Of a stretch of DNA of 64,000 nucleotides, positions 50,219 through 61,885 are shown in pieces. Below the pieces are notes generated by a model. That model was not told the origin of the DNA. It did not search any database and worked only from the letters and a program-made list of their open reading frames with translations. Positions within the stretch are counted from its first letter, which is position 1; each line of letters starts with the position of its first letter. Made by a program: the position numbers and the translations under genes. Where the stretch lies: positions 11,120,987 through 11,184,986 of the forward strand of contig CM055896.1 of NCBI GenBank assembly GCA_029582155.1, read 5' to 3'. The DNA comes from Panopea generosa. Its lineage: Eukaryota; Mollusca; Bivalvia; Adapedonta; Hiatellidae.

Positions 50219-50939
50219 AAATTGTCTCTTATTTCACTTTTCCTTAAAATAAATGTTAATAAACTTCACGTATTTACATATATCTTAATTCGCTCATAAA
50301 TGTTATAGTTAACTCTAACGGTACCCCTGTGAGACTGGTATATCTATTCTTCTATATTATATAATGCTTGTATAGCTAAGAAAAATGAAGGTATTTGTCC
50401 GCCAATATTTAGAAATTACAATGGTACCTTGGTATGCAGATATAATGATCATTGTATTCATAACGGATGTTACTTACTACTTAAGTTAAGTAATACTTCT
50501 CATATTTCAGGATAACATGGCCATTTGGCATATACTGTCTGTAGTAATTTACAAAATGAAGTGTACAATGAGATGGTTTCATTTATACGTCTCGACCTGT
50601 ATGTGTTCCTTTATCTTATAAGTATGCTGTCTCTCGCGAAATGTGCCTTTACTAGTTCTATACATAAATCTTTTATTTAGTTTAGTTTAGACGAACACTA
50701 TAATGCTTTATCAATGTTGGCAATTTTGTCATGGTAACGGCCATGATGGTAATATCAGTCTGGCGGACAATTGCGATAAACTAGAACATTCAACCCAGAA
50801 CATGATATATGTGAACCAGAGTACAATTATGAAAGATGACCATATCCAAAATAAGTTCATTATTTTAAAAGTTGTGTGGGGAGACGGTTTATTGATTCCT
50901 CGAGTTAGACAATATGTTATTAGTGAATGCATCACAATT
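50219..50939. other. AT-rich interval left of the LINE
   Basis: A 115-codon plus frame starts at 50,703 and runs into the LINE's T-rich tail. Its second half is tail sequence, so it is not a gene as it stands. Confidence 0.4.
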
Positions 50940-50954
50940 AATAACTCACATGTT
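50940..50954. repeat. Target-site duplication, left copy
   Basis: AATAACTCACATGTT here is identical to 52,899-52,913 and directly abuts the A-rich tail of the LINE (T-rich on the plus strand). Confidence 0.9.
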
Positions 50955-52898
50955 TTTTTGTGTTTTTTTTGTTTGTTTTTTTTGTTTTGTTTTTTTTTGT
51001 GTTTTTTTCAGCCATTCTACACTGTAGTGGCCCATTTATTTTCCAATTAACAACATGGATAATTATATGTTTGAGCGAGAATAAACAAATCTGAGCAATA
51101 TCAATACAAGTATTCCATATTTCCATAAAAACACTCTCTCGATCATACTCTTTCACTCATTTTTCAGCTGTCAATCTTATGTTTTTTGCATTTAGTTTAA
51201 ATAATTGACCTTACCATAGAGAATAAAAAACTCTGTGTGCACGGTTACTTACGATACAGAAATAATAACAAAAATAATATGTTACATTATGGTTGGTGTT
51301 ATTTTCAGGGTCTACTTACTTGTTTCATTTGTTTTAATAAAACATTTCTTACTTATTAATTGTGTCTATATTAACATTTTAAACATTTTTTTACCAGAAC
51401 CTGGATAAAACACAAGTTGTATGGAAGGAAATTAAAACAAGTATTTATCAAATTAATCTTGAAGTAAAGTTTTGAATTTATTCCATTTTTTTTTAAAAGT
51501 TTTTATGGTATTATTTTTAACTGCTATATATTTGTTTGCCCTAAAGGAATGTTTAAGTCTGTTGTGAAGTGCAGTTATAGATAATGGAGAAGTCAATTTT
51601 TTTGGCTGAGAATATATAGTATTTAATCTCTAATATGATCTGCATATCAGCAATTATATATTGTTCTCCTATATTAAATATAAATAATTCTTCTATAAAT
51701 GGTAAAGTTATACTGTTCCTTATAAACCATGTTTGTATTTTTTAAAGAAATGATCTTGTTGAAAGACATGTCCAGAATAAATGAATAATGCTTTCCTCTT
51801 GATTACAATAAGAACATGGGCTTGGGACAGCTTTAATTATTTCTAAATATTTCTTTGTTGGTAAAATTCTATGGTTGATCCTGACTTGAAACCATTGTAA
51901 AATTGAGCTATAGTTATATTTGAAAGGTGATAAGAATATGTCTTTCCACGTTTCCTCAGAGATATTATAGATTTGCTCCCATTTAAATTTTGAAGTGGGT
52001 ACTTCATCATTATTATTTAAAATAGTGTAAAAAAGTTGGCATCCTTTTATAGATTTAAAGTATACATTAATATTGGTGGGTAAAAGTGGATTTGGCATCT
52101 TTTTATTGTTGATGGTTATGCCATATTTCTTTGCTAACTTTTTTATTGCTTGTATTATTCCATGGAACTGTAGATAGTTTTTTTTTTATGTTGTATATTG
52201 TTTTAAATTCATTTTCTGTCAAAAGCTCCCCTTTTTCTGACACGATATCATTAATAAAATATATACCCTTTTCATTCCATAGCTTATTTATTATGAGTTT
52301 TCCACCTACTAGCAAATTATTATTTTGAAATATTGGGGTCTGAAGTAGATGTTCTAAGGTTGTAATTTTGTTTAATTGAATTATGCTATTGTGTGATTTA
52401 AGAACATCTCGCCAGAATATATTGCTAATTTTATTTATCTTTTTTGCTGTGTAAGCATTTCCAAAATTGCTTAGATTTGATAAACTAATTTCTTGTTCTA
52501 TTATTCCACTCCAGGTTCCCCCCATACGTAGTAGTCTCCTAATCCATGTTGCCTTAAGTGCTAAAATAAATGCTTCAATGTTGATCATTTTTAATCCCCC
52601 TTCAATGTATTGTTTGGTGATAACTTTTTGTTTTATTTTGGCTGTCCCACCCCATATGAAATCGTAAAAAAATGAATTTATTTCTTTGATTACATTTTCA
52701 TTAGGATTTGGTAATGCTACAAATATATGATTCAAAATAGGCAATAGCAAACTTTTTATAACAGTGATTTTTCCTAATGGAGTTAGATATCTTCTTGACC
52801 ATTGTTTAATTTTAGATTTTATAATATTTATTTTTTCTTTATAACTAATATTACTCATTTTGTCTAGATCAACATGAAAATTTATTCCTAATAGTTTA
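50955..52898 (-). mobile_element. 5'-truncated Tx1/L1-type LINE
   Basis: A 1.94-kb non-LTR retrotransposon end flanked by a perfect 15-bp target-site duplication. From its 5' end it has the last part of the reverse-transcriptase region and thumb (FKLLGINFHVDLDKM, then W.RRYLTPLGK and FFYDFIWGG). It then has the C-terminal CCHC knuckle, C-x2-C-x7-H-x4-C in CSYCNQEESIIHLFWTC. A Lys-rich end (KKKWNKFKTLLQD) stops at 51,453. The catalytic RT motifs and the endonuclease are absent, as expected from 5' truncation. The 3' UTR is about 500 bp, and the tail is A-rich with C interruptions. It is dead on arrival as well as mutated. Confidence 0.92.
51453..52898 (-). pseudogene. LINE ORF2 C-terminal remnant
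   Basis: Coding remnant of the LINE above. The frame is open from 52,898 to 52,106, then shifts by one base near 52,100. It is open again to 51,742, where a TAA falls just after the CCHC knuckle. Readable sequence continues in the same frame (for example IILEIKYYIFSAKK) and shifts once more near 51,575 before the natural end at 51,453. That makes at least three disabling changes. Reverse transcription of the element's own RNA would be its role in an intact copy; here only the thumb and C-terminal domains remain. Confidence 0.88.
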
Positions 52899-52913
52899 AA
52901 TAACTCACATGTT
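52899..52913. repeat. Target-site duplication, right copy
   Basis: AATAACTCACATGTT, the pair of 50,940-50,954. The LINE sequence stops abruptly here. Confidence 0.9.
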
Positions 52914-54620
52914 AAACATGTGACGCATTATTCAATTATTCAAAGAACATGATCGCAACAACAATAAAAACACAACAAATACATGGCATTCTTAATGGCA
53001 ATTGGCTATGTTAAATTCTACTTTACCAATGGTAAACAATCACACCATCATTTGGATTCAATCAATTCGCAAACACACAGTCATCTACGGCTAATCAATC
53101 TGCGTGGATTATTCAGGAGGGGACAAGTTATACTATTCTTGTTAAGTCGGTCATCCCATATTCGTCCCACACACGCTGCGTGAATAATAACTGAAAGGAG
53201 TCAAGGGAAGTTTGTAGTCGTGATAAAAATTCATTTCAATATGGATTAAAAACTGACAGCTTGCTTGTATGAAATACATAGCTTTATTACTAAAAAAATG
53301 TCTGCCATTTTCATGCTAATAAGTAGATTATGTATGCAGCGGACTGATTTGTCATTCCACGGGGTGTAATTAGGACCAATCAGCGCGTTTCATACATAAT
53401 ACAGAATTCAAACAAACAATTGCAGACTTTGTTTAGCAAACAAGTTGTAGAATAGGAAGTTGCCCTCATCAACTGTTCTAGATTATATTGATATAAGTAA
53501 GAGAGCATGAAAGACTTCATTTGTTGTTGACTTATCTTAAAATGTGTCGTACCAGGCTAAAGTTGTATTGAGTCGTTTTAGTCTTGTAATAACCCAATAA
53601 AAGTTGCCATTTTATTAACGACTATTTTAGTCACATGGCGATTTGAAAGGGTTTTATTGCGGAATGGCTGGCTCGATAGTTCTAATGTTGGGCTTATTTT
53701 GTAACGTAATATCTCCTCTGTGCGTGTTTTCTATGTATGCCTTATTAGAATATTCGTTATATTTTTTGCACAGCGGGTTTTAGAGACAGTTAAGGTGTAT
53801 AGGCCGTTCCATGAAGTAAATGACCTTTATTCAATTTATGTTTGTCACTTTCAGTTTGTTATTAAAGTTGGTATTTTGAATGGTTTGAACATATTTTTGA
53901 CAATAACATGGTATAAGAAACAAAACAAAGATGGGGGGCAACCAAGGTCCGTTACTCCTTCCTGTAGCACAGCATACTCTTTTCTGTTCTGATTATTTCA
54001 GATTATTTATTTAGTCAAATTTAGCTGATTTTGAAACACAATATTTAACTATGTCTTATCGATATCACCCATTTAAGCATTACATTAACAATGATTAAAG
54101 ATAAATTTAATTAATTTTGAGAGATGCAAAGTTACTGTATTCTAAGAAGATACAGCCTACCAATAGCCATGCTTTCTTAATTTGATCACGTGACAAACTT
54201 GACAAACACAAAAGTATTACTAAAATGTATGGCTTTATTCGTAAGGTCATGTTAAAATGTAAAGCTCTTATGGTTTATATCAATCCGTTATCTTAATATT
54301 GCAATATGCACTTAGTGCAGTTTTGGCTTTGTTTTATTTATAAATAGACGGCTGTCTGGAACAATTGCCGTCAGTTTTGATTTATGATACATTTTAAGAT
54401 AAAACCAATAGCTTGCATCCGTTTCATTTTATTAAAACGGATACGTGCAACAATCACAATCGAGTCTCCATCGTATTTATTTAATCATTTTAATATTCCT
54501 CTGGTTCTATTTTCAAACAAGGTAAACCACTTGCATATGTCATACACTTAGGGACTTTGAAAACTTACGACTTATATGCAGGTTATTTGAGTGCAGAAAA
54601 TGTCTTCCGATTTCAAAGTA
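52914..54620. other. AT-rich interval without gene
   Basis: Several short frames of 66-90 codons have no family resemblance. A ggaccaatcagcg word (CCAAT-like) lies near 53,373 but has no assignable gene. Confidence 0.35.
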
Positions 54621-55283
54621 AGTTTATATACGATAAGAGTGCCATCTCTGTCTTCTACTGCCAACATTTCATGACAAAGAAAGTTTATATACGATAAGAG
54701 TGCCATCTCTGTCTTCTACTGTCAACATTTCATGACAAAGAAAGTTTATATACGATAAGAGTGCCATATCTGTCTTCTACTGTCAACATTTCATGACAAA
54801 GAAAGTTTATATACGATAAGAGTGCCATCTCTGTCTTCTACTGCCAACATTTCATGACAAAGAAAGTTTATATACGATAAGAGTGCCATCTCTGTCTTCT
54901 ACTGTCAACATTTCATGACAAAGAAAGGTTATATACGATAAGAGTGCCATCTCTGTCTTCTACTGTGAACATTTCATGACAAAGAAAGTTTATATACGAT
55001 AAGAGTGCCATCTCTGTCTTCTACTGTCAACATTTCATGACAAAGAAAGTTTTTTTTTCGATAAGAGTGCCATCTCTGTCTTCTACTGTCAACATTTCAT
55101 GACAAAGAAAGTTTATATACGATAAGAGTGCCATCTCTGTCTTCTACTGCCAACATTTCATGACAAAGAAAGTTTATATACGATAAGAGTGCCATCTCTG
55201 TCTTCTACTGCCAACATTTCATGACAAAGAAAGTTTATATACGATAAGAGTGCCATCTCTGTCTTCTACTGTTAAAACTTCAT
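54621..55283 (+). repeat. 61-bp minisatellite, about 11 near-identical units
   Basis: Units start gtttatatacgataagagtg at 54,622, 54,683, 54,744, 54,805, 54,866 and onward, exactly 61 bp apart, to about 55,275. Units differ by zero to three bases (for example ctgtcaac or ctgccaac). One unit at 55,049 has tttatata replaced by a T-run. This high uniformity indicates recent expansion or ongoing homogenisation. Confidence 0.97.
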
Positions 55284-55345
55284 GACTGTGACTTGAATTA
55301 TTTATGCATTTTTTTCCATATTTCGAAGCTACCTTCAAAAGTGAT

Positions 55346-55421
55346 AATTCACATGCGTCAATAACGAGTGTGTGAACAATACATGAATGATTCATACACT
55401 CGCTATTGACGCCTGTAAATT
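55346..55421. repeat. Long imperfect hairpin, 31-bp arms
   Basis: 55,346-55,376 and 55,391-55,421 are inverted repeats matching at 27 of 31 positions, with a 14-nt loop. The core is gcgtcaata.cgagtgt. It could be a tiny foldback element or a structured transcript. Confidence 0.85.
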
Positions 55422-56008
55422 TTGATTTTGGGGGTTGCTTTTAAAAATGAAAAAAAAAAGGCATAAATGTCATTTTTAATGTTACGTCATTTATGCTTGA
55501 ACGTATTTACTTCACTTTGTTACGGTTACAGCTATGTTAACTGTTTCTTCTTATATTGTTTTATAAAATACTGTAACTTGTTAATAATAAAATTATTTAG
55601 ATCTGTGCTATTAAGACAGCAATATTTTACATAGCCTCAAAACACAAAATATTGTTTCTTAAAAAACCATAACACGCATCATAACCCTTAATTTGTTTCA
55701 CAAGGTTGACAGTGGACGCGAGCAGTCAAAATAAGTAAGAGACATTACTAATGTAACGAAATAAAATATAAATGCAACATCATTTAATAAACCAGTTATT
55801 TCAAATAACGAAGATATTTTTAATAGCTTTGCTATGTCAATGCTTAGTCAAAACAGCGGTACGTTCAAAGAAATCGGGCGCCTGTTTTATAGTGTATTGC
55901 TCTATTCTTTAGATCTAATAATATTACATTTGACATTAATGGTTACGTAATAATTGACGTTGTATTGTGATTGCGAATTAAATAGATGTTTCGAAGAAAA
56001 GTGGGTTT
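55422..56008. other. AT-rich interval without gene
   Basis: No recognisable feature. Confidence 0.35.
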
Positions 56009-56200
56009 CTCCGTGGCCGAATGATCTAAGTCGCTGTCGCCTAAATACAATATATCTCTCATCGCTGAGGTTGTAGATTCGATCCTAGCCCGGTCCAAAA
56101 ACGGTATGCGACAAAGTGTGCAAGATATTGCGAAAGGACGGTCGGTGGTTCTACTCATATTCGTCCCTGACGATAAAACTTGATATACCATATATTCTGA
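56009..56200 (+). mobile_element. tRNA-derived SINE (type S2), plus strand
   Basis: It starts ctccgtggccgaatgatcta and carries B-box tagattcgatcct. Its body has aaggacggtcggtggttcta and ataaaacttgatata, matching the S2 bodies at 34,455 and 40,217. A 141-codon minus frame across this and the next element is not a gene. Confidence 0.75.
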
Positions 56201-56219
56201 CATCTGACATGTGAACATA

Positions 56220-56399
56220 GGCGTAGGAGCAAGGGGCCAAGGGGGGCGCCACCCCCACCCCCACCCCCAATATCCTAGTTCAGCGTATACTTTTGGGCCT
56301 AGAATTATACATCCCCATAACTCTCTCTTTAGCTTGCCCCCCCCCCCCCCCCCCCCCCATCCTTCCACCCACCACCAATAATTGAAACGCTCTTACGCC
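56220..56399. mobile_element. MITE-like element with C-rich interior
   Basis: Terminal words ggcgtaggagc (56,220-56,230) and gctcttacgcc (56,389-56,399) form an 11-bp inverted repeat with one mismatch around 180 bp. The interior has a cacccccacccccaccccc block and a run of 22 C (56,337-56,358). No target-site duplication was certain. It sits 20 bp after the SINE. Confidence 0.5.
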
Positions 56400-59300
56400 C
56401 GTGGTGAAAAAAACAAGATTAAACATAATTCAAATAAAAACTTGTATTATATTTAATTATTTGACAGTATTCGATATTCTTATAATAGTATATGCATATG
56501 CATCTGTCTTAATTGCAAACGTATAAATAAGATATGAGTAGGGGATCATTTTGTAAAATTACAAACCACAAATAATAACAGTACCTGTTCATTCCAAACT
56601 CCGTAATCATAAACTAGGATATTACTGATACTATTATAAATGATGAACTTCATCAAGCTAACCGTACTTTATTATCTAACAGAAAATAAAAGGTGAACAG
56701 GAAAAGGAGCATGCACATGGGCAAAGTCAGCACAACGAAAAAAAAACCGGCAAAGCACTATCAATATATAACAAAAACTTAATAAGACACCATATAAATA
56801 CAAAAACTGGAGGGCACAAACATGATTCGCGTGGACACCCTGTCTCGTCTCCAATCCCAACCCATAGTGTCACATTATAAGAAGACGTGCAAATAAAACA
56901 CACTTGAGTCGACTATTATGTTACAAACAGGGGGCGTGGCATTTAAAGGACCATAAGAAGCTTTTTTTATCTTTTTATTTCCGTGTTTCTGTTTAATACC
57001 ACTCTCACAAAATATTGCAATTACATGAACCATAGGATCATAAAACAACGCACTTGATCAAACATGCAATGTTGTTACCTGAATGTTTTATTGAAGCAAA
57101 CATCTAGACAGTAGTTGGTCAGTAGCAATTAGTGTTTTAACATCTGAGAATGATATTCTATGAACATCTGAGAAAACGATATTTTGTGGGATAAGCGAGT
57201 CTGGTTGCTTATTGTATTGTGGAACATTGATTGATTTAAGAAGGAAAGCATCAACTAACATTCTGATTCTTACGTCGGGGATTCAGCATCATCAAACACA
57301 CGTGGGAATGAACCAACGTTATGCAAAAGAAGTTATAATGAAGATGCTAGTGTGATTAACGTAAATGATCAAGAATGTGTAGCAATTGATGTGTTTATGT
57401 ATTGTTACGAAAACTGTATTTGTTTTGTTATTTCTTGGTTTACCCTTATGCTAGTATTGCCGAATAAACAAAAGAACACTATTCTAAACACACATTTGTT
57501 TTCGTAGGATAATGGTGTAGCCTAAACAATTTCTTGTAAATATATAACAAAAACATTTATCTGCAATACAGATATTGTATTTATTGGCTCAAATTTCGTT
57601 TGTTTCAAAATAATTGTACATTTACTGATTACGTAAGAAATATTTCGGTCCCTATTTTTATTATATTTCATGTTAAATGATATTTTAATTATTGCTGTTT
57701 TTTCTCCAAAAAGTGTTAACATATAAATTTCTCTGCTTATCACTGTAACATTAAAGTATTCATCAATTAAAAAAAATAAGAGAACAAAACCCGAACAAGC
57801 AGAAAATTAATGAAATAGATATGTTTTTATTTGTTGTAAGGTTTAGAAAGAATGTGTTCAATGGCAAATTGTTAGTTTTACACTCACACAATCACATCTC
57901 AAAGCTTTTTATTATTCTGACGAGACACATTAAGAGTAGTGTTAATGAAGCATTCTTCAGAATTTTGAGCATAACTTTTTTTCAACGTTTATGCTTTAGA
58001 ATGATGCCGTGTACGCATACCAGCTTTGAGATGACCAATATTCAAATGATTTTTAAATTGGTTTTCTTCTTATTGGTAGGTCATGGTTTTAATGATCTGT
58101 GATTGGATACATTTGATTATATTCATTATCTTTAAACAGCCATATGCGCTTCAATGCAGTTTCAGATAAAATGTCTTTATAATGTGACAGCTATCTGGAT
58201 TAATGTTGTGCAGCATTGATTTATTATAACATTTGAGGAGAAAATCTCATTCAACTTTAATATGATTTTCAAAGTGGAAGAGTGAAACAATAACTACCGA
58301 CTGAATTGGTTTCTGTGAATGCCGGAATTATTTTTCTAAATACCATTCCGAGTTTTCTACAACACCCGAACAAGCTGAATGCCTGCTTTTGTAAGCTAAG
58401 ATAAAATACAAATGATGTGACAGCAATTATGATTTTGGATAATTAATCATGATGACTTAATGATTATTGTTTGAGGCAATTTTTTCAGTCGTGGGTTTCT
58501 ATGATTTTCCTTTCACATATACGATTGCGGCGGCGCATACACCCGTATTTATCATTCGGACGACCTATCCTTATTTAACACCGAAGGATGGCGGAATTGA
58601 CCGAGTATGAACGAGTGTGGTACTGATACGATACCAAAGATCGATCCTTTTAAGTAGTAAATAGAATTTTATTTTTATGACTTCTTGAATAAAATTTACA
58701 GCAAAACTGACTTTATATATAGGCAACATCAATGTAAATTTAGTGTTACCAAAGCAGAAAATAATTTGATAGGTTGGATTACTTCTGATTTTCGTAAAAT
58801 AATGTGGAAACAAGTTCAACATTTCTTAATCTAGGCATAAAGGATAGTATCATATTAAATCAATTGGTAGAATCAACCTTTTCCATCTAAAGCTGCATTA
58901 CAGTCATCTTTTTTTGTAATATTTCAAATTGTATTAAAGCGCTTTTTAGAAACTTATTATAATCATTTCACATTTTTTCTCTTCTTTTTAAAAAAAAAAT
59001 CGATTCTATGTTTAGAAGCCCCAGGAGCTCTTTAGAATGCCATTGCGGTTAACTACATATGTGTTCTGCTACGATGACTTATCTAAAGAAAAGTTAAATG
59101 TACGATCTAGGCTGTTCACGTTCTAAATTACATACAGAATATCTAGTCTCGTCAGCAGTAATCTTTAAATTCTCTTCCACACATATTCCATCAATCATGG
59201 CGAGGATGAATCAGTAGAAACCTGATTACTCATAAACAAAGTCAACCTCAACCAAAGCAATACACTGCGAGAAATGGCGACCAGGTGTAGAGTATAAGTT

Positions 59301-60589
59301 AATACTACAAAATATCATATTTCCGATCATTAAACAACTTGTCAAAATACATGATCAAGTTACCGTCATGAACATACACCTATAACTAAATGTCAGATAT
59401 ACGTTTCAAAAACGTTACCAAGACCCTGAAAACACTATCTTTATCCCATTACAATGTCAGGATATTCTAAAGCTGTTTGACAATGATGGATAGATAAAAC
59501 CAAACCACAATTTTAAATCGACAGATCAGTGTTTAAAGGAGCAATGGCATGTACTTTCCCAACTATATCGTCTATAATCTATAATTTACCCAAAAAAAAC
59601 ATCACAAGAAAAAAAATACGTATCCATAATAAACGTTGCCCATCTGTTGTTTTACGACACAGATTGTTTTTCTTCTGTTATGTCATTTCTGAACAAACAT
59701 CAGGATTAAAACAAACACAAACATTGACTAATGTTGTGTGTCTTTTTTCAATGTATTGTATTGAAATGGCTGAAGTCATAAGAAAAAAAAGAAAGAAATC
59801 TATACTTCATTCAAAGATATGCTTGGTTCATTGACAAAAGGTGTAATAAGACAACGGATGAACAAAAGTGGTATACACATTTTGTAGCTTAGATTTGATC
59901 ATTTGTTTTACGTACTGACATCAAATTTCATATTCTTAGCGACTTAAAATAGTAATTATAATCACATGTTGTTTTTACATTTACGCCATGCAAATACTCT
60001 ATTGTGAAAGAGTATAACGCCTTATAATTATACCCACAGTAGCAGGTGGGTAATTGACTTTATTGTTCATAATACTGAACTGCATTGATATATTATCACA
60101 TATGATCAAGACCAATGACTGACCAAGCCTTAATTCCCCGTTTCATTCAATCAAACAACGTTTATTCAATATAATTGTTACCATCTAATTGTGTAGGTCA
60201 ACGGGCAGTCACCTCTGTATAATATGTATTTGATACTTAATCAGTATGCCCATATCAATGCAGTAAACACTATCCTAATATAAGTCACTGAGATTAATGA
60301 AGTCAATCGAAGTTCAAGAGTATGACGCGAATACTGACAATAGTTTGATGGAAAATTGTAGGTGGACATTTGGCGTGTTCTATTGCAATGTTGGTTTATC
60401 TGTATTGGAATCATTTATAGAGACAATTGTTTGTGAGGTCAGTGATAACTACAAACATTACAGTATATGTTTAGCAAGTGATAAATAATGACATGCTATA
60501 TAAATATAGTCAAGTCTCCATAAGAATGTATATATATATAACAATTAATATTCAAAGTCAAGTGCCGTAGCTCGTAATACTTATGCTCC
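56400..60589. other. AT-rich, gene-poor interval
   Basis: Frames of 62-101 codons exist, but none resembles a known protein and several are strongly hydrophobic or A-rich. No tandem array or transposon end was recognised. Confidence 0.35.
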
Positions 60590-60990
60590 TATGTAAAATG
60601 AATATGTTTGCATGAATAGTGTCCAATATGTTTTGTTTGCATCAAAATGTGTCTATTTTTATCTTTTAGAGTGATAACGTTTCTGTTATTATGAAAATAT
60701 ATCAACTATTTTTCCGGATAGAATGTGAACTATCAGAATATTCTGTTTGTTTGAATAGCTATTTTCTGTTCGCATGAATATGTTCTGTCTGCATTAACTA
60801 GTATCAACATAATTTTTATTTTGCATTTAAAGTGTCCAAGTAGGTTTACTTGCAACAAATAGTGTCCACGTTTTTGTCTGTTCCTATTAAGTAGCATTAA
60901 ATAGTTTCTGTTCTTATAAAAACATTTAGAGTTCGCATGAATAATGTCCACGTTTTTCTGTTCGAATGTTTTGCTGTAAGCTATAAACCG
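60590..60990. repeat. Degenerate short tandem motif
   Basis: Variants of ctgttcgcatgaata followed by gtgtcca and gttttt recur five or more times (near 60,610, 60,730, 60,770, 60,855 and 60,935) with irregular spacing. This suggests an eroded minisatellite. Confidence 0.5.
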
Positions 60991-61529
60991 ATATACTCGC
61001 TCAGAAAACAGAATTGTAATTTCATCATCCATATTATCAATATTTCTTTCTTACATTTAGCGGATATCTATCGGCAGCATTTTCCTGTTAAATAATGGCC
61101 ATATATACATTTTCCGTCGACGATCCCTTTTTTCATCATGGTTAATAAGCATGAAGTAGTTTCATGAATAAAAATCCAATTCGATTTGAACTAGAAATTA
61201 GTCCAATATGGAACAGTCTTCCTGGACATCTCCGCTAACAAAGTCGTCAGGAGAAAACCATCTGTCATGCTTATAATCGCTTTCACCAATTTCCTCTGGG
61301 TTTTGTGAAAGAAAAGAGTTGTTTCTCAAATGGGAAATAATTAACATAGAATCGTTTGGGTTTTTTTGTTTTAAATACAGTTTGTTCAGATAGTTCTGTT
61401 CTGGTTTGAAGCATGTTCTATTTATAATTTAAGAGTTACATAATTATGTCTCCCCATCCCAAAATGTGGATGTCGCAAATACAAACTGATCTGTCTAACT
61501 GTCCCTTTGTATTTTAGTTTGTCAAAAGT
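60991..61529. other. AT-rich interval without gene
   Basis: No recognisable feature. Confidence 0.3.
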
Positions 61530-61885
61530 ATTGTCCGTTCCATAACTCGGGTATGCATGAATTTAGCACAATTACTCCGCACATACAGTGGTTTCAGAAT
61601 ATATATATGTCGCCGTCACGGTCAATGCCAACTTTGAGTCCGCTCCATAACTCTGGTATGCACCGGTCGGCTTCAAAATAACTTTACACGTGTAGTCATT
61701 ACATCGAAGCAATATGAAAAACTCTACATTTTTGGTCCTTTTTTCAAAGTGAAGGTCACACAATAAATAGTTTTGGCATACATGGATGTATTTCAAAATG
61801 AGTTTGAACCGTAACATCGAGACAATGTGCAATACCGTACATTTGAGGCTTCATCTTCACGGTCAAGGTAACACTGACGGCCATT
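61530..61885. repeat. Diverged ~130-bp repeat, about 2.5 units
   Basis: The phrases tccataactc, ggtatgca, tcaaaataactt or tcaaaatgagttt, acatcga and aaggtcacac or aaggtaacac recur in the same order. From memory, a repeat with this phrase order (cataactc ... aaggtcaaggtcaca) is widespread in bivalve genomes; I could not verify that here. The 80-89-codon frames on both strands lie in it and are not genes. Confidence 0.5.

Noticed and set aside
50703-51050. 115-codon plus-strand frame
   Set aside because: Its second half reads through the T-rich tail of the inserted LINE; the first half has no recognisable feature.
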